A stretch of 7,351 nucleotides of DNA from Acidobacteriaceae bacterium (lineage in GTDB: Bacteria > Acidobacteriota > Terriglobia > Terriglobales > Acidobacteriaceae). The position numbers and the translations under genes were made by a program. Below, in pieces: positions 1 through 6,061 of the stretch. Position 1 is the first letter of the stretch. Every line of letters begins with the position of its first letter. The stretch covers positions 2,964 through 10,314 of the forward strand of contig PMOF01000018.1 in the NCBI GenBank assembly GCA_003162495.1, written 5' to 3'. The notes under the pieces are model-generated. The model saw only the letters and a list, made by a program, of their open reading frames with translations, was not told the origin of the DNA and made no database searches.

Positions 1-337
1 GATTCGCGAAGCGCTGTGAGGGTCGGGCGGACCCATGCTCCCCCGAACCGGCGCTCGACACTGGGAATGGCCGATGGTGGATCCGATTGATAGAAGCGGC
101 TAACTCTCAGGGGCAGAACAGGCTGCAACGCATTCCGAGAATTCGGTTGAAAATGGGCTGGCGAATCGGTCCGGGGAAAAGTTCTGTGTTGCTCCTGCTT
201 GCTTTTTTACGGAGGATGAATCCCCCGCCTCCCTCCGGAAAAGGGGTTCTCCACAGCCCGCGAAAGTTGTATACCTCAAAAGGGGCCCGCTTCAGAAAAG
301 TCGCCTTGTTTGACCAGTTTCCAGATACAATCAAGAA
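1..337. other. Upstream region without a recognisable gene
   Basis: I see no convincing gene here. One frame reads IREAL and stops at TGA 17-19. This could be the last codons of a gene that begins outside the window, but five codons cannot settle it. Just after that stop, GGGTC (20-24) and GACCC (30-34) form a 5-bp inverted repeat with a 5-base loop and no T-run after it. A second inverted repeat, CGGAGG (210-215) with CCTCCG (232-237), lies further on, just after a run of six T at 203-208. An open frame spans most of the stretch, but its translation is rich in Arg, Pro and Gly with no domain-like pattern and no ribosome site. The murQ promoter should lie here. TACAAT at 326-331 resembles a -10 box, but no well-spaced -35 box goes with it. 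Confidence 0.5.
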
Positions 338-339
338 TT

Positions 340-344
340 GGGGA
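340..344 (+). promoter_or_regulatory. Ribosome binding site of murQ (GGGGA)
   Basis: A GGGGA run ends 8 bases before ATG 353, a normal Shine-Dalgarno distance. It overlaps the alternative TTG start at 338, which has no such motif at a useful distance. This favours ATG 353 as the murQ start. Confidence 0.5.
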
Positions 345-352
345 CTGACGCG

Positions 353-1345
353 ATGCTAACCAGCTCGACGACGCAGGAAGCGGCAAGCGCCGAACCAGAG
401 ATTAAGAAGCCTGAGGAGAAGAAGAGAGACCAGGCTTCCCTGCTTCAACATCTGATCACCGAGAGCCAGAACGAGGCTTCTCAAGGGTTTGACACCAAAT
501 CCGCACTTGAAATCGCCCGTATTATCAATCACGAAGATGCCAAGGTTGCCGCAGCGGTCAAGAAGGCGATTCCGGAGATTGCTCTGGTGATCGACCAGGT
601 GGCACGCGCCCTACGCGACGGCGGCCGTTTGATTTATGTCGGCGCCGGCTCCAGCGGACGCATTGCGGCGCTCGATTCCTCCGAGTGCCCACCAACTTAC
701 TCGACAGCGCCGGGCCAGGTGCAATACATCATGGCAGGCGGCCCCAAGGCGCTCGCGTCCGCAGTCGAAGTGAACGAGGACTCCGAAGAGCTTGGCCAGC
801 GGGACATCGCCCGCCGCCGCCCCACCCGCAAAGATGTTGTCATCGGGCTCTCCGCTTCAGGCCGTACTCCTTATGTTGTTGCCGCGGTGGCCTATGCCCG
901 CGCGCGGGGCGCTCATACCGCCGCCGTGACCTGCAACCACGACACGCCGCTGTCTTCCGCCGCCGATATCGTCATCGTGGCCGACGTGGGCGCGGAAGTG
1001 ATCTCCGGTTCCACGCGCATGAAGGCCGGCAGCGCCCAGAAGATGGTGCTGAACATGATCACCACCGGCGCCATGACCCGCCTGGGCTACGTGTACGAAA
1101 ACCTGATGGTCAACGTACACATGCAGAACTCGAAACTGGTGGAGCGCGGCATCCGCATCCTGATGGGCGCCTGCAAGATCGACCGCGAAACCGCCGTGCA
1201 TACCATCAAGAGCGCGGGGCGCAGCGTGCCCGTTGCGCTGGTGATGCTCAAGGCCAAAGTCGACAAGCCCGAAGCCGTCCGCCGCCTGGCGAAATCCGAC
1301 GGCAACGTGCGGCTGGCCATCGAAGATACAGTGCTGGAGCTGTAG
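353..1345 (+). CDS. murQ: N-acetylmuramic acid 6-phosphate etherase MurQ
   Basis: This cytoplasmic enzyme cleaves the lactyl ether of MurNAc-6-phosphate to GlcNAc-6-phosphate and D-lactate, feeding recycled wall sugar back to amino-sugar metabolism. The 330-residue protein carries a SIS (sugar isomerase) fold. YVGAGSSGRIAALDSSECPP (about 95-114) is the signature phosphosugar-binding segment. Glu111 matches the catalytic Glu83 of E. coli MurQ, and Glu142 in VEVNED matches Glu114. ASGRTPYV (168-175) and GSTRMKAGSAQK (219-230) are further family blocks, and a C-terminal helical domain follows. The first 28 or so residues, rich in Lys and Glu, are an extension absent from E. coli MurQ (298 residues). 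The start was chosen at ATG 353 because GGGGA lies 8 bases upstream; TTG 338 would add five residues. The gene stands alone and converges on the peptidase gene. No transcription factor or anhydroMurNAc kinase gene is seen beside it. The identity is near certain; the exact start is less so. Confidence 0.96.
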   Translation: MLTSSTTQEAASAEPEIKKPEEKKRDQASLLQHLITESQNEASQGFDTKSALEIARIINHEDAKVAAAVKKAIPEIALVIDQVARALRDGGRLIYVGAGSSGRIAALDSSECPPTYSTAPGQVQYIMAGGPKALASAVEVNEDSEELGQRDIARRRPTRKDVVIGLSASGRTPYVVAAVAYARARGAHTAAVTCNHDTPLSSAADIVIVADVGAEVISGSTRMKAGSAQKMVLNMITTGAMTRLGYVYENLMVNVHMQNSKLVERGIRILMGACKIDRETAVHTIKSAGRSVPVALVMLKAKVDKPEAVRRLAKSDGNVRLAIEDTVLEL

Positions 1346-1535
1346 CAAGATGCCTGTTTGAAAGAGCTCGGCATTAAGAGCCTGCCCTGAGCGCCGCCGA
1401 AGGGTGCCGCAAACGGAGCATATTCAACGCGGGCTTCAGTCCCTGAGGGAACGTCCGCCTCGACATCGAACTAAATCAGAGCGTCCCAGTGGTTTTGTCC
1501 GCTCCTCCCCTTGAAAAGTCTCACCACTGGCGTGC
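1346..1535. other. Convergent intergenic gap between murQ and the peptidase gene
   Basis: No gene is seen in this 190-base gap. Both neighbours end here, so termination of both transcripts is expected. A short near-palindrome, TCCCTGAGGGA, lies around 1439-1450, and a longer inverted repeat at 1486-1530 is listed separately. No classic stem followed by a T-run is visible on either strand. Confidence 0.5.
1486..1530. terminator. Possible stem-loop terminator between convergent genes
   Basis: CCAGTGGT (1486-1493) and ACCACTGG (1523-1530) form a perfect 8-bp inverted repeat around a 29-base interior. In the interior, TTTT (1493-1496) could pair with AAAA (1514-1517) to lengthen the stem past a bulge. 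It lies 5 bases beyond the peptidase stop codon and about 140 bases beyond murQ. A T-run at the stem base is lacking on both strands, so it is not a textbook intrinsic terminator. It may instead be an RNA 3'-end stabilising hairpin or chance. Confidence 0.3.
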
Positions 1536-4073
1536 TTACCGCGGCGGCGCATTCTTCACGTACTTGTCAAACCAGCGAATCATCTCGTAAATAAGCTGCT
1601 CGTTCGACTCCATTGCCGCATACCAATGTGGCTCATGCGGCAGGATCACCAGCCGTGCAGTACCGCCATTGCCTCGAATTGCTTCGTAGAGCTTTTGCGA
1701 TTGCAGCGGCGTGGTGCCAGGGTTGGCATCTTCCCCGCCATGAACGATCAAGAGAGGCGTCTTCAATTTGTCGGCGGAGAAAAATGGGGAGACTTTCAGA
1801 TAGACATCCGATGCCTCCCAAACCGATCGCCGCTCATTCTGGAACCCGAAGGGCGTAAGCGTCTTGTTATAGGAGCCGCTGGTAGCGGCGCCGGCCCGGA
1901 ACAAGTCGGAATGAGCCACCAGGTTGACGGTCATTAAGGCGCCGTGGCTGTGTCCGGTGACTCCTATGCGGTTGGGGTCGGCAACGCCAAGCTGCACCGC
2001 CTCATCGACCGCGGCCTTGGCATCGGCAACGAGCTGTTCAAGATAAGTGTCGTAGGCTTTCTTCGGATCGCCGACGATAGGGAACGAAGCGTTGTCGATG
2101 ATTGCGTAGCCGGCGAGGAGCAGCAGTCTATATTCATACAGCTGCGTGAAGGTTTCCTGCGAGCCCACAACCTGTCCGGCCTTCGAAGGGTCGGCATAGT
2201 CGAGAGGATATGCATAAAGAATGGTTGGCACGCGCGTACCCTCTTGATAGCCGGGAGGCGTATAGAGCGTGAACGACAAGTCAAGCCCGTCGGCGCGCTT
2301 GTAGTTGACCAGCCGCTTCTTGATTGCCCGCACTTCCGGCGTGGGATCGGGAATATGGGTGATTGCGGCACCGGTTGAAGCGAAGGCCGCTTCTCCGGAA
2401 GGCGCGGAGAGGGGTTTTCCCAGCGTTCGTGCAAAGGCATTCGGCGGGTCCGACGGCGATTGATGCCAGGTGAGAATCGTTCGTGTGTCAGGCCCGGTGA
2501 AGGAAAGAAAACGCTCGTAAGACGTCTTATCGCTGCGAAAGAGGCGTTCGGATTTCAGCGTATTGAGATCGAGCCGGTCGAGGAACGGCCGATCCCCGTC
2601 CGGCGAAGAGCCGAATCCCGCAAGGTAGATCGAATCGCCGTCCTGGCGAAGCACTTTGGCCCCGTTGGCAAGCTGGCGTTCGACCGGATCGCCGGGATCG
2701 GCGTAATGCTCGTCCATGGAGAGATCCCAAAGCAGGCGAGGCTTGCGCTGGGGATCATCGGCGTCAATGATGAAGGTTTTTTGCCAGTGCCGGTTCTCAT
2801 CGTACTCATACAAAAGTGCGACGTCCGGATGGACGCTCCAAAGCAAGTCCGCATAGCGCTGCTCGGTGCGCGCGATTTCGACTGCCGGCGATGTGAAGGG
2901 CGCCTTCTGCAGCATGATCTTGTCGCGAGCCGGAACGTTGACATTCCAGTCGCCGCCATCCAGCGCCTCAGCCCAGACGAGCGTGGCTGGTTCGGTGGCG
3001 CGCCAGGAAAATCTGCGCGGACCTAATGGCACGCCTTGGATGGGAACGCGGTCCGCCAGTGGCAGCGAAGCGATAGTATGCACACGAATGTGCGAGCTTT
3101 CCGATACGTCCCAGACTTCGACCTCCTGTGGGAAGTGATCGTACGTGGTGACGTAAGAATAAGGCTTGTGGATCGCGGTGACGAGTATGTGCTGCCCATC
3201 CGGCGCGGAAGCGACCGACTTGAAATTCCTCGGCTTTCCAATCGGCGTGATCGCCGCGGTGGCCGCATCGATGAATGCCAGTTGCGAGGCCGCGAAGTAA
3301 TCGAACAGATCCTCATCGTGCTGATTGCCGAGCGTGTCGCGGTTTTCATAGGTGCTGCTCTGTCCCTTTTCGCCGTCCGTCTCCTGGATGCTCGGACCCA
3401 TCGGCAAAATCGGCTCGGGCGGCGGCGCGCCCATCCCTTCGGGAACCAGCTTGACCAGGAGCGTTTTCTGGTCGGGCATCCACTGAATCTCGTCGTTGAA
3501 CATGGGGTTGAGACGAACTCCGGGTACTTGATGTACTTCGCCCGTAGTCCCATCGCCGATCCAGAGTTCGACCGCGTCCTGAGCGATATTCACGAACGCG
3601 AATCGCTTTCCGTCAGCGGCCCAGATTGGCAAGCCTGGGCACGCGCCCTTGAGAAGCGCGATATGTATTTGCGCCTTATCGGCGACGTGCACCAGGTCGA
3701 AACCACTGGCGCAGGGTGTGATGCCGTAACCGCCCGGGGTGTCGTGCTTGCTGTGATTCCTTGTCTCCACGCGCACGCCTGCAAGGCGCAGGAAAGGTGT
3801 CGCCACCCGGGAAATCGACGGGTAGTGCTGCACCGACACCAGGAGAATCGAGTCCTGGGTCGGGCTCACCACGGGATAGGGCGGCGAAGGCGCGTTCATC
3901 ACATCCAGAATGTTCTTCGGCGGCAGGTTATATCCGGGCGCAGCTTCAGTCGTTGCCGCCGCTGTTGTTGCCGCGTTCGATGTGGACGAGTTTGACTGCG
4001 CGATGGACACAGACATCCCGCAGCCGACCAGGGCTGACACAAGGAGGCAGCTCAACAAATTCCGGACTGGCAT
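1536..4073 (-). CDS. S9D-type serine peptidase (glutamyl endopeptidase-like), predicted lipoprotein
   Basis: A prolyl-oligopeptidase-family (S9) peptidase of 845 residues. The N-terminus has a signal peptide ending in the lipobox LVGC, with Cys18 as the lipidated residue. A Ser/Thr/Ala-rich tether (about 21-46) follows, then a beta-propeller-like domain (about 47-580) and an alpha/beta hydrolase domain (about 582-845). DEDLFDYF (253-260), IHKPYSY (301-307), NKTLTPFGFQNE and the overall layout recall plant chloroplast glutamyl endopeptidase, MEROPS S9D. The triad by motif is Ser709 (GHSHGA), Asp782 (GGEDANPG) and His816 (PHEPHWY). Two changes near the active site stand out: His710 where that family has Tyr (GHSYGA), and HWYAAMES where it has HGYSARES. 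Cys121 and Cys145 could form a disulfide outside the cytoplasm. ATG 4073 was chosen because GGAGGG lies 5 bases ahead and the signal peptide starts there; GTG 4091 would add six residues across that ribosome site. The substrate is unknown, and Glu specificity is only a family-based guess. Confidence 0.9.
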   Translation of the reverse strand: MPVRNLLSCLLVSALVGCGMSVSIAQSNSSTSNAATTAAATTEAAPGYNLPPKNILDVMNAPSPPYPVVSPTQDSILLVSVQHYPSISRVATPFLRLAGVRVETRNHSKHDTPGGYGITPCASGFDLVHVADKAQIHIALLKGACPGLPIWAADGKRFAFVNIAQDAVELWIGDGTTGEVHQVPGVRLNPMFNDEIQWMPDQKTLLVKLVPEGMGAPPPEPILPMGPSIQETDGEKGQSSTYENRDTLGNQHDEDLFDYFAASQLAFIDAATAAITPIGKPRNFKSVASAPDGQHILVTAIHKPYSYVTTYDHFPQEVEVWDVSESSHIRVHTIASLPLADRVPIQGVPLGPRRFSWRATEPATLVWAEALDGGDWNVNVPARDKIMLQKAPFTSPAVEIARTEQRYADLLWSVHPDVALLYEYDENRHWQKTFIIDADDPQRKPRLLWDLSMDEHYADPGDPVERQLANGAKVLRQDGDSIYLAGFGSSPDGDRPFLDRLDLNTLKSERLFRSDKTSYERFLSFTGPDTRTILTWHQSPSDPPNAFARTLGKPLSAPSGEAAFASTGAAITHIPDPTPEVRAIKKRLVNYKRADGLDLSFTLYTPPGYQEGTRVPTILYAYPLDYADPSKAGQVVGSQETFTQLYEYRLLLLAGYAIIDNASFPIVGDPKKAYDTYLEQLVADAKAAVDEAVQLGVADPNRIGVTGHSHGALMTVNLVAHSDLFRAGAATSGSYNKTLTPFGFQNERRSVWEASDVYLKVSPFFSADKLKTPLLIVHGGEDANPGTTPLQSQKLYEAIRGNGGTARLVILPHEPHWYAAMESNEQLIYEMIRWFDKYVKNAPPR

Positions 4074-4078
4074 ATGTT

Positions 4079-4084
4079 CCCTCC
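4079..4084 (-). promoter_or_regulatory. Ribosome binding site of the S9D peptidase (GGAGGG)
   Basis: Read on the minus strand, GGAGGG lies 5 bases before ATG 4073. It is the strongest Shine-Dalgarno sequence in the window. It decides the start against the upstream in-frame GTG at 4091, whose coding sequence would overlap it. Confidence 0.8.
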
Positions 4085-4202
4085 GCTTCACTTCACTGGC
4101 AAGAGCCGATAGGCAATGCGATACTCGGTGGTTCTTTCAACCGTAACAGCTTACAAGAGCCGGGCCTTGAGAGCGGCCATTTTCAACGCCTGACAGACTG
4201 AA

Positions 4203-4231
4203 GGCATGGCTCGTCAAGGGCCATCCATGCC
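4203..4231. promoter_or_regulatory. Inverted repeat GGCATGG/CCATGCC, possible operator
   Basis: GGCATGG (4203-4209) and CCATGCC (4225-4231) are perfect 7-bp inverted arms with a 15-base spacer. ATGGC (4206-4210) and GCCAT (4220-4224) give an alternative inner pairing. The centre, near 4217, is 137 bases from the murA start and 144 from the peptidase start, about halfway between them. The geometry would suit a dimeric regulator acting on both genes, or an RNA hairpin in one leader. No regulator gene is nearby to support it. Confidence 0.3.
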
Positions 4232-4275
4232 ACATTTCCATCGCGAATCGCCGCTGGGAACGTCGTTATCCGTAC

Positions 4276-4286
4276 TATGCAGCATA
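4276..4286. repeat. Short palindrome TATGC-A-GCATA
   Basis: A perfect 5-bp inverted repeat with a single central base overlaps the best -10-like sequence upstream of murA. It is short enough to be chance. If the murA promoter is here, the overlap would place it where a repressor could bind. Confidence 0.25.
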
Positions 4287-4314
4287 CCCTTTGCCCCAAA
4301 CCGGGAGCGAACCC

Positions 4315-4329
4315 ATGGATTTACACTAA
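4315..4329 (+). other. Four-codon reading frame (MDLH, stop) ahead of murA
   Basis: ATG at 4315 opens a frame of four codons that stops at TAA 4327-4329. GGGAG at 4303-4307 lies 7 bases ahead, a better spacing than murA's own ribosome site has. The TAA is in the murA frame and so bounds the murA start. It could be a translated leader minigene or a chance ATG. Confidence 0.25.
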
Positions 4330-4335
4330 GAGGTC

Positions 4336-4340
4336 AGGAG
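4336..4340 (+). promoter_or_regulatory. Ribosome binding site of murA (AGGAG, long spacing)
   Basis: AGGAG ends 13 bases before ATG 4354, longer than the usual 5-9. No better-placed motif lies nearer the start. An in-frame stop at 4327 and the lack of any other start codon between it and 4354 fix the murA start, so the spacing is real rather than a misplaced start. Confidence 0.55.
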
Positions 4341-4353
4341 TTTCTCGATATTC

Positions 4354-5658
4354 ATGGATAAGTTCGTCATTCGCGGCGGCAATCCGCTGGTCGGCACGGT
4401 CCGCGTCTCCGGCGCGAAGAACTCGGCACTGCCGTGCATGGCAGCAGCCATTCTAACCGAGGATGAGGTGACGCTCGAAAACATTCCCCAGGTGCGGGAT
4501 ATCGAGACCGAGCGGCGGCTGCTCGAATCGATGGGCGCGAAGGTGCAACTGGGCTACGGACGCGCACAGCATCGCACCACCATAAGTTGCAGCACGCTTT
4601 CAGACCCGGTTGCGAAATACGAGATTGTAAAAACCATGCGTGCCAGTTCGCTGGTGCTGGGTCCTCTGGTGGCGCGCGCGGGCATGGCGCGCGTGGCCAT
4701 ACCGGGCGGTTGCGCCATCGGCGGAAGGCCGATCGATCTGCACATCAAGGGCCTGGAAAAGATGGGCGCAACCATCACCCAGGAGCACGGCTACCTGGAG
4801 GCGCGCGCGGACAGGTTGAGAGGCGCGCATATGGTTTTCGACAAGATCACGGTGACCGGCACCGAAGACCTGCTGATGGCGGCTGTGCTGGCCGAGGGCG
4901 AAACCGTGATGGAGAACTGCGCGCGGGAGCCGGAGGTGTGTGACCTCTCTGCCCTGCTGACGCTCATGGGCGCGAAGATCGACGGCGCGGGCACATCCAC
5001 CATCCGCGTGCAGGGCGTGCCCCGGCTGCATGGCGCGCGATACCGCATCAATCCCGACCGCATTGAAGCGGGGACTTTTCTTGTGGCGGGCGCAATCACA
5101 CGAGGCGACCTGATTGTGGCCAACTGCAACCCAAATCACCTGGGAGCGGTGATCGCGAAACTGGAAGAGGCGGGGGCGCGCGTGGATATTCTCGGCGCGG
5201 ACTCCGTGCGCGTGCGCGCCGATGGGCAACTGCGTGCGGCAGATATTTCCACCGAGGAATATCCGGGCTTCCCCACCGACATGCAGGCGCAGTACATGGC
5301 GCTGACCACCCAGGCCGACGGCGTAAGCGTGGTGAAGGAGAACATCTTTGAGAATCGCTTCATGCATGTGCAGGAGCTGGTGCGGATGGGCGCGAACATC
5401 AAAGTTGATGGCGGCACAGCCACGGTGCGCGGGCCTGCCAAGTTGTCGGCGGCGGCGGTGATGTGCTCCGATCTGCGAGCTTCGGCGTCTCTGGTGCTGG
5501 CGGCGCTGGTGGCCGACGGAGAATCCATCCTGGACCGCGTTTACCATATGGATCGCGGCTACGAGCGCATCGAAGAGAAATTGCGCGGCGTGGGCGCGCA
5601 AATCCGGCGCATGGGCAATGTATTCAATCCCCGGGAGAGCGAGTCGGCCGCTGACTGA
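4354..5658 (+). CDS. murA: UDP-N-acetylglucosamine 1-carboxyvinyltransferase MurA
   Basis: MurA transfers enolpyruvate from phosphoenolpyruvate to the 3-OH of UDP-GlcNAc, the first committed step of peptidoglycan synthesis, in the cytoplasm. The 434-residue protein has the full EPSP-synthase-type double-domain fold at close to the usual family length (E. coli 419). Key residues are visible: Lys22-Asn23 in SGAKNSALP, the loop cysteine Cys120 in PGGCAIGGRP (E. coli Cys115, the fosfomycin target), the catalytic Asp309 in YPGFPTDMQAQ (E. coli Asp305), and Arg401 in HMDRGYERIEEKL (E. coli Arg397). Because the loop position is Cys and not Asp, the enzyme should be fosfomycin-sensitive; that is an inference from family knowledge. 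The start is fixed by an in-frame stop 27 bases upstream. The tail after NVFN is slightly longer than in E. coli and ends in a Ser/Glu/Ala run. It diverges from the peptidase gene and is followed by a long gap, so it is probably monocistronic. Confidence 0.97.
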   Translation: MDKFVIRGGNPLVGTVRVSGAKNSALPCMAAAILTEDEVTLENIPQVRDIETERRLLESMGAKVQLGYGRAQHRTTISCSTLSDPVAKYEIVKTMRASSLVLGPLVARAGMARVAIPGGCAIGGRPIDLHIKGLEKMGATITQEHGYLEARADRLRGAHMVFDKITVTGTEDLLMAAVLAEGETVMENCAREPEVCDLSALLTLMGAKIDGAGTSTIRVQGVPRLHGARYRINPDRIEAGTFLVAGAITRGDLIVANCNPNHLGAVIAKLEEAGARVDILGADSVRVRADGQLRAADISTEEYPGFPTDMQAQYMALTTQADGVSVVKENIFENRFMHVQELVRMGANIKVDGGTATVRGPAKLSAAAVMCSDLRASASLVLAALVADGESILDRVYHMDRGYERIEEKLRGVGAQIRRMGNVFNPRESESAAD

Positions 5659-5913
5659 TTGCCCGCAGGCCGTGAATGCCAACTATTGGCGATAGGGAAT
5701 GCAGTTACCGCCGGGTTGCCCTATTCGGGTTCAATCCTGTTCGCCCAGCTCGATCAAAACCGCACGCTTATTCGAGTCCTTAGCGGCAGGCGCCTGAGCC
5801 GTAAGGTCGATTGGGGCGCGAAAGATTTCGCTCTGCAAGATCGATATAAAGTATGATGTCTATAGTAGGCAGCAGAGTGGAGATCGAGTCTCCTAATTGA
5901 GGAAAATCTGTGG

Positions 5914-5959
5914 GCGGTTGTGCAATCAATCGCCTGTAATCAATCATTGCGGTTACGCA
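5914..5959 (+). repeat. Interleaved short direct repeats in the cyclase leader
   Basis: GCGGTTGTGCA (5914-5924) recurs as GCGGTTACGCA (5949-5959), 9 of 11 bases alike, 35 bases apart. Between them AATCAATC occurs twice (5924-5931 and 5938-5945), 14 bases apart. GCAAT (5922-5926) and ATTGC (5946-5950) also form inverted arms enclosing the AATCAATC pair. The array could be paired regulator sites or structured leader RNA. It matches no riboswitch class that I can recognise. Confidence 0.35.
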
Positions 5960-6005
5960 GGTTGACCATAAGGTTTGTTCAGGCTCACGAAGGAACGATG
6001 TAAAT

Positions 6006-6024
6006 ATCGACGGAAATGGTCGAT
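6006..6024 (+). promoter_or_regulatory. Inverted repeat ATCGAC/GTCGAT upstream of the cyclase
   Basis: Perfect 6-bp arms (6006-6011 and 6019-6024) flank a 7-base spacer GGAAATG, 37 bases before the TTG start. It could be a small RNA hairpin near the ribosome site or an operator. No T-run follows, so it is not an intrinsic terminator. Confidence 0.3.
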
Positions 6025-6047
6025 TCTAAGTAGGATTAAACATTAGT

Positions 6048-6053
6048 GAGAGG
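6048..6053 (+). promoter_or_regulatory. Ribosome binding site of the diguanylate cyclase (GAGAGG)
   Basis: GAGAGG ends 8 bases before TTG 6062. It supports a TTG start, since an in-frame TGA at 6047-6049 bars any start further upstream and the next in-frame ATG (6179) would cut away the first membrane helix. Confidence 0.6.
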
Positions 6054-6061
6054 CACGCGAA

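Larger units (their letters stand above)
4074..4353. other. Divergent promoter region between the peptidase gene and murA
   Basis: This 280-base region has no gene but must hold the promoters of two genes read in opposite directions. I could not find a clean -35/-10 pair for either. TACTAT at 4273-4278 (plus strand) resembles a -10 box for murA without a matching -35. On the minus strand TTGAAA occurs twice, also without a well-placed -10. An inverted repeat lies close to the midpoint (4203-4231), a small palindrome lies at 4276-4286, and a four-codon reading frame lies at 4315-4329. Confidence 0.6.
5659..6061. other. Long non-coding stretch between murA and the diguanylate cyclase gene
   Basis: No gene is supported in these 403 bases. 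ATAGGG (5692-5697) with CCCTAT (5719-5724) makes a 6-bp stem with a 21-base loop soon after murA, without a T-run; it might mark the murA transcript end. The middle is notably AT-rich: TATAAA 5845-5850, TATGAT 5852-5857 and TATAGT 5861-5866 all resemble -10 boxes, so a promoter for the cyclase gene probably lies here, although no good -35 is seen. That would leave a 5' leader of very roughly 200 bases. GGAGA/TCTCC (5879-5893) is a weak hairpin. Direct repeats (5914-5959) and a hairpin (6006-6024) are listed separately. Confidence 0.5.

Noticed and set aside
338..352. TTG 338 as the murQ start
   Set aside because: It lacks a spaced Shine-Dalgarno sequence, and its own codons contain the GGGGA that fits ATG 353.
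3..359. An open frame running from the left window edge across the murQ start
   Set aside because: The translation is not protein-like, has no ribosome site, and would overlap the first codons of murQ.
3036..3995. A 319-codon open frame on the plus strand opposite the S9D peptidase
   Set aside because: Arg-rich translation without family features; the opposite strand encodes a well-matched peptidase.
4074..4091. GTG 4091 as the peptidase start
   Set aside because: It would put the strong GGAGGG ribosome site inside the coding region; ATG 4073 has ideal spacing and begins a clean signal peptide.
4600..5682. A 360-codon open frame on the minus strand opposite murA
   Set aside because: Low-complexity His/Arg/Ala-rich translation with no ribosome site; murA on the other strand has all its catalytic residues.
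5722..5748. A tRNA-like GGTTCAATCC sequence
   Set aside because: The flanking bases do not form a T-stem, and no matching acceptor, D or anticodon arm is found upstream.
5659..5856. A 65-codon frame starting at TTG directly after the murA TGA and in the same frame as murA
   Set aside because: There is no ribosome site and no recognisable domain, and MurA is already full length at the TGA, so neither a separate gene nor read-through is supported.
5860..6061. A possible c-di-GMP riboswitch in the cyclase leader
   Set aside because: I could not find the conserved GEMM core or its two-helix layout; only short repeats and weak hairpins are present.
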